A DNA stretch of 64,000 bases from Motiliproteus sp036960405 (GTDB taxonomy: Bacteria > Pseudomonadota > Gammaproteobacteria > Pseudomonadales > Balneatricaceae): NCBI GenBank assembly GCA_036960405.1, contig JBALWS010000001.1, positions 56,242-120,241 on the forward strand, given 5' to 3'. Positions within the stretch are counted from its first letter, which is position 1. The number at the start of each line of letters is the position of its first letter. Made by a program: the position numbers and the translations under genes. The notes under the pieces were generated by a model. It was not told the origin of the DNA and did no database searches. It worked only from the letters and a program-made list of their open reading frames with translations. Shown here piece after piece: positions 43,581 to 52,666 of this stretch.

Positions 43581-43791
43581 AGAGGTATTCCTGAGAACTT
43601 ACAACAAAAGGAGATGAACCAGTAACGCCCAACGAAAGTATCAGTAAAGGCGCTAGAAGCGGGGCGCAAATTATAAAGATCCTCCACCTCAGTGTCGAGG
43701 AAAACTGTACATTAAATAGACAGCTCTTTGCAGAGTCCCTTAGCAAACGGGACTGTACCAGCCACTACTCGAGAACCGGCCTAACAAGCGG

Positions 43792-44421
43792 CTAAGACTC
43801 AACAGCCCGGGTAGACCCGTGTTCCTTCACCGCCTGGCGGATGATCAACCAGGCCGAATGCAAGAACAGCAGCGCCATCAGCAGCGCTACGATAATATCC
43901 GGCCAATGGCTTTGGGTGGCATAAACCGCCGCCGCCGCCACCATCACTGCCAGGTTGCCGATAGCGTCATTACGGCTGCAGAGCCAGACCGAGCGGACAT
44001 TGGCGTCTCCATTACGATACCGAAACAGCAGCAAGGCGCTGATGACATTAGCGCTGAATGCTACCAAGGCAACGGACCCCATAATCAGCTCGTTGGGAGC
44101 GCCGAGTACAACCACCCGATAGAGGGTCGAGCCGAGCACCCAGAGCCCGATAGCAACGAGGGTAAAGCCTTTGAACAGCGCGGCGCGAGCGCGCCATCGC
44201 AGCGAGTGGCCAATAGCCAGCAGGGTGATGCTATAGGTCAGGCTATCGCCCAAGAAATCGAGCGCATCTGCTCTTAAGGACATCGATTCGGCCGCGATAC
44301 TGGCTGCCATTTCAACGCAAAACATCACCGCGTTGATCGCGATCACGATCCACAGAATCGATTTGTAACGTGCTGAAACGCCATCGAATTCCAAACTGCT
44401 GTCACACCCGCATCCAGCCAT
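43792..44421 (-). CDS. Cation diffusion facilitator family metal transporter
   Basis: A 209-residue CDF-type protein with about six transmembrane segments. The metal-binding repeat DALDFLGDSLTY lies in helix 2 (Asp pair), and a second site, CSRNDAIGNLAVM, in helix 5. It lacks the long cytoplasmic C-terminal domain of larger CDF proteins. An N-terminal CGCDSSLEFDG may add metal ligands. It is divergent from a MerR regulator, and its promoter has the 19-base MerR-type spacer, so export of a heavy metal (zinc, cadmium, lead or cobalt) under that regulator is likely. Confidence 0.88.
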   Translation of the reverse strand: MAGCGCDSSLEFDGVSARYKSILWIVIAINAVMFCVEMAASIAAESMSLRADALDFLGDSLTYSITLLAIGHSLRWRARAALFKGFTLVAIGLWVLGSTLYRVVVLGAPNELIMGSVALVAFSANVISALLLFRYRNGDANVRSVWLCSRNDAIGNLAVMVAAAAVYATQSHWPDIIVALLMALLFLHSAWLIIRQAVKEHGSTRAVES

Positions 44422-44459
44422 ATCAACCTCTTTATCTCGCCCGTTGGTAACCTGCTAAC

Positions 44460-44490
44460 ATCTTAATACCTACAGTCGCTGTAGCTTCAA
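44460..44490 (-). promoter_or_regulatory. MerR-type promoter of the CDF transporter gene
   Basis: On the minus strand TTGAAG (-35), a 19-base spacer, TAAGAT (-10). The spacer contains the perfect dyad CTACAG-TCG-CTGTAG (44470-44484). An overlong spacer with a central dyad is the hallmark of promoters untwisted by MerR-family activators. Confidence 0.85.
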
Positions 44491-44504
44491 GCGGAGATTT
44501 CAAC

Positions 44505-44939
44505 ATGGTTCAGCATTACTCGATCGGACAGATGGCAGCAGCTGGCCATTGCAAAGTGCAGACGCTGCGCTACTACGAACAGATTGGATTGCTGCCGGTC
44601 CCGGCTCGAAACGAAGGCAACCAGCGCATCTACACCCAAAAGCAGATGGACCGGCTCGGATTTATCCGCCATAGCCGCGAACTGGGCTTTTCTTTAGATC
44701 AGGTTCGAGAAATCCTGGCACTCACCGATGACCCCAGCCACAGTTGTGATGAGGTTGATTACATCGCCCGCAAACACCTGCAAGAGGTGGAGTCCCGAAT
44801 TAAACGCTTACGCAGCATGCAACAAGAGTTGAAGCGAATGATTAACCGCTGCGATGGCAAGCAGATCTCAGATTGCCGGATCGTTGAAACTCTATCCAAC
44901 CATGCGTTGTGCATCGCCAAGCAGCACTCCGCTCAATAA
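44505..44939 (+). CDS. MerR-family metal-responsive regulator (CadR/PbrR/ZntR-like)
   Basis: A 144-residue MerR protein. The N-terminal winged helix (YSIGQMAAAGHCKVQTLRYY, EQIGLLP) is followed by the dimerisation helix and a C-terminal metal loop. Cys residues near 79, 114, 122 and 136 (HSCDEVDYIA, RCDGKQISDCRIVE) resemble the lead/cadmium/zinc subgroup; the metal is not determined. It is divergent from the CDF transporter and should activate it through the 44460-44490 promoter. Confidence 0.9.
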   Translation: MVQHYSIGQMAAAGHCKVQTLRYYEQIGLLPVPARNEGNQRIYTQKQMDRLGFIRHSRELGFSLDQVREILALTDDPSHSCDEVDYIARKHLQEVESRIKRLRSMQQELKRMINRCDGKQISDCRIVETLSNHALCIAKQHSAQ

Positions 44940-45080
44940 CCCCTCGCCAACAGAGCGGTGCTATCAAGAGCGTCTAGCCAACTAGCATGTGTAACGAGCG
45001 AAATAAACGGGTATATGGTCTGAAAAACGCTCAGGCTTTGGTCCGATGACTGTTCAGGATACAAACTGTACTGTTGAACT

Positions 45081-46505
45081 ATGGAGCAACTACCTACACC
45101 CCAGCACCGACTCGAAAGAGCCTGGTATCATCTCAGTTTGGCGGGCCAGTTTTTAATCACTGGCTCGGTAGTATTACTGATCGGCATGGCGATCATCGGC
45201 GTCTGGGTGACCGAGCGAATTGAGGAAGGGGTGACGCGTAACACTGCCGCATCGACCGCGCTCTATATGGAAAGTTTCGTGGCGCCGCTGGTTGGCGAGC
45301 TGGCCGTTCAAGACACTTTATCAGCCGAAAAACGGCTGGCCCTGGATGAGCTACTAAAAAACAACGAATTAGGCCGCCGTGTCATCTCCTTCAAGATCTG
45401 GAAAGAAGGTGGCTTAATCGCCTACAGCTCGCGTCCCTCGATTATCGGCCAGCGTTTTCCCACCACCCCCAACCTACGCGCGGCCTGGAAAGGAGAGGTC
45501 AGGGCCGAGTTCGATACGCTGGAGGATGAAGAGGACGCCCTGGAGCGAGTGCGAGGCATCCCGCTGCTGGAGATGTACAGCCCGATCCGTGAACCGAACA
45601 CCGGGCGCATCATCGCCGTGGCCGAATTCTACGAAAGGGCCGAGGCGCTGAAGCAGAACCTGTTCGAGGTCATTCTTCAGAGCTGGCTGGTCGTCGCACT
45701 GGTGACACTGGCGATGCTCGGCGCGCTATCCGGTATCGTATTGCGAGGCAGTCGTACCATCAAACAGCAGCGTATTGCGCTGGAGCAGCGGGTCAATGAT
45801 CTGTCAGAACTGTTGATCCAGAACAAGCAGTTAAGCGAGCGGCTGCAACGCGCCTCGCAACGTACCACCGAGATCAACGAGAGCTATCTGCGGCGTATCA
45901 GCGCTGACCTTCACGATGGTCCGGCTCAGCTGTTATCGCTCGGGCTATTACGGCTGGACTCTCTGGAACCCTTGTTCGAGCATGCGGCTGAGTCTAAAGA
46001 GGATGATTCTGAAATCCAGGTCGTGCGCAGCGCATTGACCGAGGCGATTACCGACATCCGCGACATCTGTACCGGGCTAACACTGCCGGTACTCGACCAC
46101 CTCACCCCCGGCAAGTTGCTACTCAATGCGGCAAATGCCCACATTCACAGAACCCGTACCGAGGTGGAATTGGATATCCAATCGGTCCCCCAGCAGTTAG
46201 CCAAGTCGATCAAGATCTGCATCTTCCGCTTTGTTCAGGAAACCCTCAGCAACGCCTTTCGCCACGCAGGCGGTAAGGGACAAAAACTTAGCTGCCGCTA
46301 CGAAGACGGGCTGCTTGAGGTGGTAGTATCCGATACCGGCCCGGGTTTCGAACAAGCCACAGATGATGACACCAGCCATGGGCTAGGGCTTCCTGGCCTG
46401 CACGAGCGAATAGAGAGCCTGGGAGGACAGCTGCAGATCGACAGTCGTCCAGGAGAAGGCAGCCGTATCGCAATGCTGTATCGAATCGAAGGGAGTGAAG
46501 ACTGA
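45081..46505 (+). CDS. Sensor histidine kinase (NarX/DegS-like, HisKA_3)
   Basis: A 474-residue membrane kinase. One helix (about 22-43), a periplasmic sensor of about 150 residues and a second helix (200-222) lead to a coiled coil. The phosphoacceptor block RRISADLHDGPAQLLSLG follows, with His278, and then an HATPase_c domain with VQETLSNAFRHAGG (N box) and DTGPGFE. The HisKA_3 type pairs with NarL/FixJ response regulators, and one follows immediately. The ligand is unknown. A porin gene downstream may be a target. Confidence 0.9.
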   Translation: MEQLPTPQHRLERAWYHLSLAGQFLITGSVVLLIGMAIIGVWVTERIEEGVTRNTAASTALYMESFVAPLVGELAVQDTLSAEKRLALDELLKNNELGRRVISFKIWKEGGLIAYSSRPSIIGQRFPTTPNLRAAWKGEVRAEFDTLEDEEDALERVRGIPLLEMYSPIREPNTGRIIAVAEFYERAEALKQNLFEVILQSWLVVALVTLAMLGALSGIVLRGSRTIKQQRIALEQRVNDLSELLIQNKQLSERLQRASQRTTEINESYLRRISADLHDGPAQLLSLGLLRLDSLEPLFEHAAESKEDDSEIQVVRSALTEAITDIRDICTGLTLPVLDHLTPGKLLLNAANAHIHRTRTEVELDIQSVPQQLAKSIKICIFRFVQETLSNAFRHAGGKGQKLSCRYEDGLLEVVVSDTGPGFEQATDDDTSHGLGLPGLHERIESLGGQLQIDSRPGEGSRIAMLYRIEGSED

Positions 46506-46506
46506 G

Positions 46507-47163
46507 ATGAACAATAAAATCAGTATGGTGTTAGCCGATGACCACCCGCTTTTCCGCGAAGGGGTGGCCCGGACACTGTCAGCTGAGGCCGATTTTGAGA
46601 TCGCCGGTGAAGCCAACAATGCACAGGAAGCGGTCGAGCTAACCAAAAACCTGCTACCCGATATCGTCCTACTCGACATCAGCATGCCGGGCAGCGGCAT
46701 CGAAGCGGCCCGGCAGATATCGGTGAGCTGTCCTGTCGTTAAGATCATCATGCTGACCGTCTCAGAGCAGGATGATGACGTACTCGCCGCACTACAGGCA
46801 GGCGCCAGGGGTTACATTCTCAAAGGGATCGGCGGCAAAGAGCTGGTGCAGATCATCCGTGCGGTACATCAGGGCGAGTCGTATGTATCGCCCGATCTGG
46901 CAGCACGATTATTAGTCGAGATGCGTGAGCAGGATTCGCCCACGACAACCCGCGACCCACTGTCTGAACTCACCGCTCGTGAAGAGCAGATTCTCAAGGG
47001 TGTTGCTCGAGGGCTCAGCAATAAAGAGATCGGCCTAGAGTTAACCTTGCAAGAAAAAACCATCAAGCACTACATGACCAATATTCTACAGAAGCTGCAC
47101 GTCAGGAATCGGGTCCAGGCAGCGTTGATCGCGAAAGAGCACTTTCTGTCTCAAGCCCCGTAA
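46507..47163 (+). CDS. LuxR/NarL-family response regulator
   Basis: A 218-residue regulator starting one base after the kinase stop codon. The receiver domain has the acidic pair (ADDHPLF), the phospho-acceptor Asp57 in LLDISMPG, the conserved Thr (MLTVSEQ) and Lys (YILKGIGG). The C-terminal LuxR helix-turn-helix spans about 145-210 (LTAREEQILKGVARGLSNKE, KTIKHYMTNILQKL). It is the partner of the kinase at 45081. Confidence 0.95.
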   Translation: MNNKISMVLADDHPLFREGVARTLSAEADFEIAGEANNAQEAVELTKNLLPDIVLLDISMPGSGIEAARQISVSCPVVKIIMLTVSEQDDDVLAALQAGARGYILKGIGGKELVQIIRAVHQGESYVSPDLAARLLVEMREQDSPTTTRDPLSELTAREEQILKGVARGLSNKEIGLELTLQEKTIKHYMTNILQKLHVRNRVQAALIAKEHFLSQAP

Positions 47164-47317
47164 CTGCGGCAGCATTTAACCCCGCCAGGCCTCTCTAATA
47201 TTGAGTCTGGCCAACCGACAGCAGACTCGATTGACCCCATACTGATCGACGGTCAGGGGCAAGCTGCAGCCGTCTTTGTTTGATAAACCAACCCGTCTTA
47301 GGTTGAGGAGAATATAA

Positions 47318-48238
47318 ATGAACAAGCTTATCTTGGCCGCTGCGCTGGCAACATCAGGTTATGCCAACGCCGTCACCCTCTACCAAGACAACGGTCTGAG
47401 CTACGATCTTAACGGTGATTGGCAGGTTCAATTACGCAAAAAGGTCGGCAAAGATAAGAATCTGGCGGTCGATTATGACGACCTCGAACTGCAAAATTCG
47501 GTCATCTACGAGCTGGGCAATGGCTTTAAAGCTTTTGGCCAACTGAATTTAGACTTTAAGGATAAGGCCAACAATAAAGCCGATGCCGAAACGTTGGATG
47601 AAGCGTATTTGGGACTGGAGTACGGTGCCACCCGGCTGAAGGTCGGTAAGCAGGACTTTGCTACCAACGAGTTCGGTGTCGAAGGTGCCTACGAGTTGGA
47701 TCAAGATGAAGATCGCTTCGACGCCCAAGGCACCGACGGCGATGATGTGATCCGGGTGGACGTTAAGCTAGACGCGTTGCTGCTGTCGGCATCAACCGAA
47801 CTCGAAGCCGAAGGTGAAGACAGTGAAAACGGTCAATCGTACGATCTGTTTGTTGCCACCGAGATCGCAGCACTTGAATTGGCTGCCGCATATCAAAATA
47901 GAAAAGATACGCCAGCATCAAGCTCGGTCGATACCTGGGGTGTCAGTGCCGCTTATGATGCCGGCTCGGTGGATTTAGCGGGTGATTACAGCAGCACCGA
48001 AGACAGCGCCGATCAGTACAATCTGGTCGTGGGGTTTAAGCCGACTAAAACCACTAAGCTGAGAATTGGGGTCCTTAATGTCGCCCCCGATACGGGCAAG
48101 GATGTTACCGAGTGGTACGCCAACATTACCTACAAATTTCCCCAGCAGAAGGCTGTCAGTGTATTTGCCGAAGTGGCTGACACCAACGAAGATGACGCCG
48201 ACATGGGTTATCTGGTCGGCATGCGAATCAAGTTTTAG
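47318..48238 (+). CDS. Outer-membrane porin (Gram-negative porin family)
   Basis: A 306-residue beta-barrel protein. The signal peptide is residues 1-18 (cleaved after SGYANA), and the mature protein starts VTLYQDNGLSYDLNGDWQVQ, the usual first strand. Alternating strand pattern and acidic loops are present, and it ends in GYLVGMRIKF with a C-terminal Phe recognised by the BAM machinery. TTGAGGAG lies about nine bases upstream of the start. It is smaller than classical trimeric porins. It follows the two-component pair by about 155 bases. Confidence 0.88.
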   Translation: MNKLILAAALATSGYANAVTLYQDNGLSYDLNGDWQVQLRKKVGKDKNLAVDYDDLELQNSVIYELGNGFKAFGQLNLDFKDKANNKADAETLDEAYLGLEYGATRLKVGKQDFATNEFGVEGAYELDQDEDRFDAQGTDGDDVIRVDVKLDALLLSASTELEAEGEDSENGQSYDLFVATEIAALELAAAYQNRKDTPASSSVDTWGVSAAYDAGSVDLAGDYSSTEDSADQYNLVVGFKPTKTTKLRIGVLNVAPDTGKDVTEWYANITYKFPQQKAVSVFAEVADTNEDDADMGYLVGMRIKF

Positions 48239-48260
48239 CCCCTTATTAAAAGTTTCATCA

Positions 48261-48310
48261 GACCAGGTGGTTTACCCCCCCTTCTTAAGCCACTTGGCTG
48301 ATTTTTTTTC
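48261..48310 (+). terminator. Terminator after the porin gene
   Basis: GACCAGGTGG (48261-48270) can pair with CCACTTGGCT (48290-48299) with G-T wobbles. A smaller inner stem, AGCCA-CT-TGGCT, precedes a run of eight T (48302-48309). It lies 22 bases after the stop codon. Confidence 0.65.
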
Positions 48311-48358
48311 TTTCGGCTGGCCTCGAATCAACAACCGCAATCTCTCGGGTTATCGGTT

Positions 48359-49894
48359 CTAATTCGCTGCGATAGCACGGGCCGAGTTTTGACCGACCAA
48401 ACACTCAATCTCTCGCGCCGACAGTTCCGGGCGCAGTCGATATGCTTCTGCCATGGCGGCTTTAGCTGCATCCACCTGCTCTGCTGCCAACAGCACCGCA
48501 GCCAGAATCACGCACGGAACATAGTTCTGTAAGTCACTGCGGCAAGCGGTCTCAGCAGCACTAATGGCCTCCGGCAGATCACCGGTCATCATCAGTCCAA
48601 ACGCCAGTGTGCTGTTCCACACCGCCAGCCGGTTATCAAGCGGGCTAAGTTTGATCCCCTGGCGTAGGTCCTCGATACCACTTTGGAACTGATTAGCTAG
48701 CATTTTTGCCGACCCCTGCGCGGCCCATGCCTGGGCGTTCGATGGGTCCAGTTCGATCGCTTGTTGAAGAATCGGTTTGGCCCGGTCAATGTGGCCAGAA
48801 TCGGCCAGGGCGCAACCAACAAAACCGAGTACCGTCGAATCGTGATCATCCAGACTGAGCGCGGTATTAGCGGCCTGTAAACTCTCTTCCAAGGCCTCTT
48901 GCCGCTGCAAAATCACCCCTACCCGTCGCCCCAGTGCAACCAGTAGCGCCAAGTAGGCATGCGCCTGAGCGAATCCCGGATCGATTTCGACACAGCGGCG
49001 GAGCATCGTGATCGCTTCGGCGAAGGTACTCTGGTGCCAGCCCTTCACGGCCAGCAAACCGCTAGCTTGCTGGTACAGCAGCCAGGCATCACGATCACAA
49101 TTCTGTTTCTTTACCTGTGAGTAGGACACCCGGCCTAGCTGGGCTTCAAGGTGGCGACAGATGGCGTTGATCAGTTCATCCTGCAGTGCTGAGATTTCAC
49201 CAGCCGGACTGTTGAAGCGGCGTGCCCACAGGTGGTCGCCATCCTCGGTGTTGATCAACTGAACATTGATCCGCACCTGATCAGCGACGATCCGCACGCT
49301 GCCTTCGACCATGTAATCGACGCCCAGCTCTTGCCGCACTTGCTGAGTACTGGGGTGTCGCCCTTTATAGGCGAAGCTGGAAGATCGGGAGATCACCAAT
49401 AGCCCCGAGGCATGGGCCAAGATTGTGGTCAGGTCCTCGACCAGGCCGTCGGCCAGATACTCCATCTCCGGGTCATCGGCAAAGACAGCGAAAGGCAGAA
49501 TCGCCAGCGAGGTTCGCCCCGGTTGGCTCTTCTTTGAAGCGGTTTCAGGAATACGATCAATTACTGCGCCTACGCCAGCATCGCCGGCCGGTTCCAACTC
49601 ACCGACAAAACGAAAGCCACGACCATGACTGGTGCGGATCAGTCGCTGGCTATGGCCATCGTCGCCGATCGCCTGCCGCGCCGCTTTGATGCAGGTCGAC
49701 AGGGTTGCATCCGACACCACCCTTCCGCCCCAGAGCTGCTCCAGCAGCTCCTCTTTGCTAACTACTCGATCGTGATGGCGCAGTAGGAATTCGAGCAGGT
49801 CGAACACCTGCGGTTCCACCTTGCAGGGCTGGCCATGCTGGCGAAGTTCGTAGCGTTCGCTGTCGAGTTGCCATTGATCAAATTTAAACAACAT
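48359..49894 (-). CDS. CadC-like winged-helix regulator with TolB-like and TPR domains
   Basis: A 511-residue protein. The N-terminal OmpR/CadC-type winged helix (about 1-100; LLRHHDRVVSKEELLEQLWG, RTSHGRGFRFVGEL) is joined to a segment SLAILPFAVFADDPEMEYLA near 130-240, found in cyclase-associated and CadC-like regulators. TPR-like repeats follow to the end. No membrane segment separates DNA-binding and sensory parts, unlike CadC itself. Start choice is uncertain: ATG 49894 (MLFKFDQWQLDSERY) is used, and in-frame ATGs lie 5 and 10 codons upstream. It is divergent from a tautomerase gene it may control. Confidence 0.82.
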   Translation of the reverse strand: MLFKFDQWQLDSERYELRQHGQPCKVEPQVFDLLEFLLRHHDRVVSKEELLEQLWGGRVVSDATLSTCIKAARQAIGDDGHSQRLIRTSHGRGFRFVGELEPAGDAGVGAVIDRIPETASKKSQPGRTSLAILPFAVFADDPEMEYLADGLVEDLTTILAHASGLLVISRSSSFAYKGRHPSTQQVRQELGVDYMVEGSVRIVADQVRINVQLINTEDGDHLWARRFNSPAGEISALQDELINAICRHLEAQLGRVSYSQVKKQNCDRDAWLLYQQASGLLAVKGWHQSTFAEAITMLRRCVEIDPGFAQAHAYLALLVALGRRVGVILQRQEALEESLQAANTALSLDDHDSTVLGFVGCALADSGHIDRAKPILQQAIELDPSNAQAWAAQGSAKMLANQFQSGIEDLRQGIKLSPLDNRLAVWNSTLAFGLMMTGDLPEAISAAETACRSDLQNYVPCVILAAVLLAAEQVDAAKAAMAEAYRLRPELSAREIECLVGQNSARAIAAN

Positions 49895-50136
49895 CGCCTC
49901 ATACCCCATCCAAGGCCACTTCAATCCCTTCAGCTAAGCACCGATTGTGGTAATACGGCAAGTATCGGCACGGTTGATGAAAGAAATCCTGCACCGATGT
50001 CACTCAATCTCCAGCCAATCTACAACCTTTCCTCAATCGTTCCTCAAGCTTCAAATTCCGGCCCGTTTTACAGTGTCAATCAAGCCATCGGGCATTGCCC
50101 AAGGCGATTCAAACCACTCATAAGGAAGGACATATC

Positions 50137-50358
50137 ATGCCATTAGTCGACATTCAGGTTATCGAAGGCGTTTTCACCTCCGAGCAACAGCAACAGATGA
50201 TTGCCCAAGTCACCAACACTATGGTCGAAATCGAGGGTGAAGCACTACGGGGAGTTACCTGGGTCCGGGTCATCGAGATCGCCAGCGGAGCCTGGGGAAT
50301 GGGAGGCCAAGCCCTCACCACCGCCGATGTTAAAGCCATGCAAGGCACTCAAAACTAA
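50137..50358 (+). CDS. 4-oxalocrotonate tautomerase-like enzyme
   Basis: A 73-residue tautomerase-superfamily protein beginning MPLVDIQVIEGVF. Removal of Met exposes Pro1, the catalytic base of the family. AAGGAAGG lies eight bases upstream. Physiological substrate unknown. It is divergent from the CadC-like regulator across 240 bases. Confidence 0.85.
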   Translation: MPLVDIQVIEGVFTSEQQQQMIAQVTNTMVEIEGEALRGVTWVRVIEIASGAWGMGGQALTTADVKAMQGTQN

Positions 50359-50424
50359 CCGCTGCCGCCGAGCAGGTTGCCTCTATGGGTAACCGAACAG
50401 CGGTCTCAGCAAGAGGATCCGATC

Positions 50425-50988
50425 ATGATACGCCACTATTTTTTAGCCGACTCACTGAATACTACCGAACAGGTCGCCGAGTTGCTGCAGCAACAGCAGC
50501 TGGTCAAAGACAGCGACTTTCATGTGCTCAGCCGTGATAACCGAGGCCTCAAACAGCACCATCTACACCCCGCTAATTTACTTCAACGAAGCGATCTGGT
50601 TCGCGGGGCTCAATGGGGTGCGGCAGCCGGTTTTGTATTCAGCCTGGCGGCATTTTGTTGCGCCGTATTAATAATGGCATTCTGGAGTGAAACCTCGGCG
50701 ATGATCAAAAACACTATTTTTATCGCCTCGGTCATCGTACCGGTGATACTGGGAACCGGCGTCGGAGCTGCGATCGGTGTAACGCGGGAGCATCATAAGA
50801 TCAGCCGTTTTCATCAACAGCTTGAAAATGGAAGCCACCTATTAATGATTAATAGCGAAGAGGATCAGCTGGCGATCATCGAACATGCGCTGGCCGCCTT
50901 CCCTGTTATCAATGCCGGTAGTGATCGCTTGATGATGTCACCTTTCAGCGACGCAGAAGAGACTTCACCGTTTGCTCGGGCGGCCTGA
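50425..50988 (+). CDS. Hypothetical membrane protein with two TM helices
   Basis: A 187-residue protein I do not recognise. Residues 1-60 are soluble, with a Gln-rich stretch near 22-25. Two hydrophobic segments, about 64-87 and 96-119 with small residues (GTGVGAAIG), form a helical hairpin. The C-terminal ~65 residues are again soluble (ISRFHQQLENGSHLLMINSE). Start 50425 follows GAGGATCCG. The layout resembles small inner-membrane proteins with regulatory flanks, but no function is assigned. Confidence 0.7.
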   Translation: MIRHYFLADSLNTTEQVAELLQQQQLVKDSDFHVLSRDNRGLKQHHLHPANLLQRSDLVRGAQWGAAAGFVFSLAAFCCAVLIMAFWSETSAMIKNTIFIASVIVPVILGTGVGAAIGVTREHHKISRFHQQLENGSHLLMINSEEDQLAIIEHALAAFPVINAGSDRLMMSPFSDAEETSPFARAA

Positions 50989-51013
50989 AAAGCGGCCCTT
51001 ATGCAGGGCCCGG

Positions 51014-51628
51014 CTAATCCATATCAATTTGCGCTACGTCGACTTGCTTTAGACTGGCTCCCCTCTGGGAGCCCGTTGGGGTTAGTCGTAACTGTTTGCG
51101 CACAGCCAGCATAAAGGTCAGCAGCATGGCCAGCCCTAAACCTGCATCTAATAGCCCAGCGGCAGTTTCATCCGAGACCATGCTGGGCAACCATAAACGG
51201 CCCAACCACGCCAGTAGTCCAAGCAGAATCCAGCCCGCTCCGGGGCGGTGCTGCAATTCAAGACGAGCAAAGACGACAACAGCGAAAGTCAGTAGTGCGG
51301 TCTGGCTCCATAATACGATATCGATTTGATCACTCGGCAGCAGAACAACAGCCGCCCCCAGTGCAAGTAGCCCAGGCAGGCCAAATCGGGCCTTGCTGCG
51401 CCCCCAGCCAGCGTCCAGCGTTAAGACAGCCAGCGATGCCAAAGCCAAGGTGATAGCCAAGATTGCGCTCAAAGCAAAACCATTCTGCGTGCCATCACTG
51501 AGCAGAGCCGCGAACCCTTGCCCGCCGAACAGCAATATCCATAGCACCGCCTTCCAACTGTCTCGACCAAACTGCGGGACGACACCTGCTATAGCGAGTA
51601 ATGCTGCCGTGCTAACTAACCACTCCAT
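51014..51628 (-). CDS. Hypothetical integral membrane protein
   Basis: A 204-residue hydrophobic protein with about seven transmembrane stretches and a basic C-terminal tail (RKQLRLTPTGSQRG). No family recognised. ATG 51628 (MEWLVSTAALLAIAGVVPQF) is preferred because GGTGGAG lies 11 bases upstream; an in-frame ATG at 51649 is also possible. It converges with the gene at 50425. Confidence 0.65.
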   Translation of the reverse strand: MEWLVSTAALLAIAGVVPQFGRDSWKAVLWILLFGGQGFAALLSDGTQNGFALSAILAITLALASLAVLTLDAGWGRSKARFGLPGLLALGAAVVLLPSDQIDIVLWSQTALLTFAVVVFARLELQHRPGAGWILLGLLAWLGRLWLPSMVSDETAAGLLDAGLGLAMLLTFMLAVRKQLRLTPTGSQRGASLKQVDVAQIDMD

Positions 51629-51768
51629 TATCGATCCGTCTCCACCCATATGCGGAGTTCATAATAAGCGCAGAGACCCGTATTAAAAAACCACCCCGCC
51701 TTCAGAAATGGCACATCCGAGACCGAATCCATATATGCTGTCCATCTTGTACCAACGCTGTGATATTC

Positions 51769-52071
51769 ATGAACACCAAGTTAACGCCACCGCCGGAATC
51801 CTCCGCCACGTGTTCAAGCTGCGAGGCCTGCTGCTGCCGTTTGCCGGTGATGCTAATAACCGACACCGGGGTACCGGAGCGGCTTATTGCCACCGACCGA
51901 TGGGGGGCGTCAACGATGGAGCGATTAGACGATGGCTGGTGTTCGGCATTGGATCGCAACACCATGATGTGCCAAATCTACCAGAACAGGCCGCTAATCT
52001 GCCGAGAATTCGAGATGGGCGAAAGCGAATGCATCGCCGAGCGAGCCGCTTACGCCGGAGCAGCCGTCTAA
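51769..52071 (+). CDS. YkgJ-family cysteine cluster protein
   Basis: A 100-residue protein with the Cys cluster CSSCEACCCRLPV near the N-terminus and later Cys in DGWCSALDRNTMMCQIY, RPLICREFE and ESECIAE. This pattern is that of the UPF0153/YkgJ family, thought to bind zinc or an iron-sulphur cluster. Function unknown. No clear ribosome-binding site is seen; a GTG three codons upstream is also in frame. Confidence 0.75.
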   Translation: MNTKLTPPPESSATCSSCEACCCRLPVMLITDTGVPERLIATDRWGASTMERLDDGWCSALDRNTMMCQIYQNRPLICREFEMGESECIAERAAYAGAAV

Positions 52072-52201
52072 ACAGCAGACCAACTGGTCGCCACCCCGGA
52101 CAGCCACATTAATAAAGCTGTTAGCCGCAGTTTTTTATCAACAGTTTCCGCTGAAACACGTAAAATCTGCAGCCACCTATACCGTCAACACTTGGAAAAC
52201 C

Positions 52202-52666
52202 ATGTTCCACATCGCTCTGTACGAACCACGCATGCCACAGAATACCGGTAACTTAATCCGCCTAGTATCGAACAACGGTTGCCACCTGCATCTCATCGAA
52301 CCCCTAGGCTTCGATCTGGATGAAAAGAAATTACGCCGGGCAGCGCTGGATTATCGGGATATGGCCAAAGTCACGGTGCATCCTAACTATGAGGCGTTTC
52401 TGGCAGCGATGCAGGGGCGACGCATCTTTGCGCTCACCACCAAAGGTTCACGCCCCCATAACGAGCCCTGCTATCAAGAGGGTGATGTACTGTTATTCGG
52501 ATCAGAAACCAGCGGATTACCTGATCAGGTGCGCAATGCGATCCCTGCCGAGCAGCGAATCCGCATCCCTATGCTCCCCGACTCTCGCAGCATGAACCTG
52601 TCCAATGCGGTAGCGGTAGTCAGCTACGAAGCCTGGCGCCAGCTTGGCTTTGCTGAAGGGACCTAA
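52202..52666 (+). CDS. trmL: tRNA (cytidine/uridine(34)-2'-O)-methyltransferase
   Basis: A 154-residue SPOUT methyltransferase that modifies the wobble base of tRNA-Leu isoacceptors. It starts MFHIALYEPRMPQNTGNLIR. The trefoil-knot motifs are GSETSGLPD and IPMLPDSRSMNLSNAVAVVS. Length and motifs match E. coli TrmL. Confidence 0.95.
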   Translation: MFHIALYEPRMPQNTGNLIRLVSNNGCHLHLIEPLGFDLDEKKLRRAALDYRDMAKVTVHPNYEAFLAAMQGRRIFALTTKGSRPHNEPCYQEGDVLLFGSETSGLPDQVRNAIPAEQRIRIPMLPDSRSMNLSNAVAVVSYEAWRQLGFAEGT

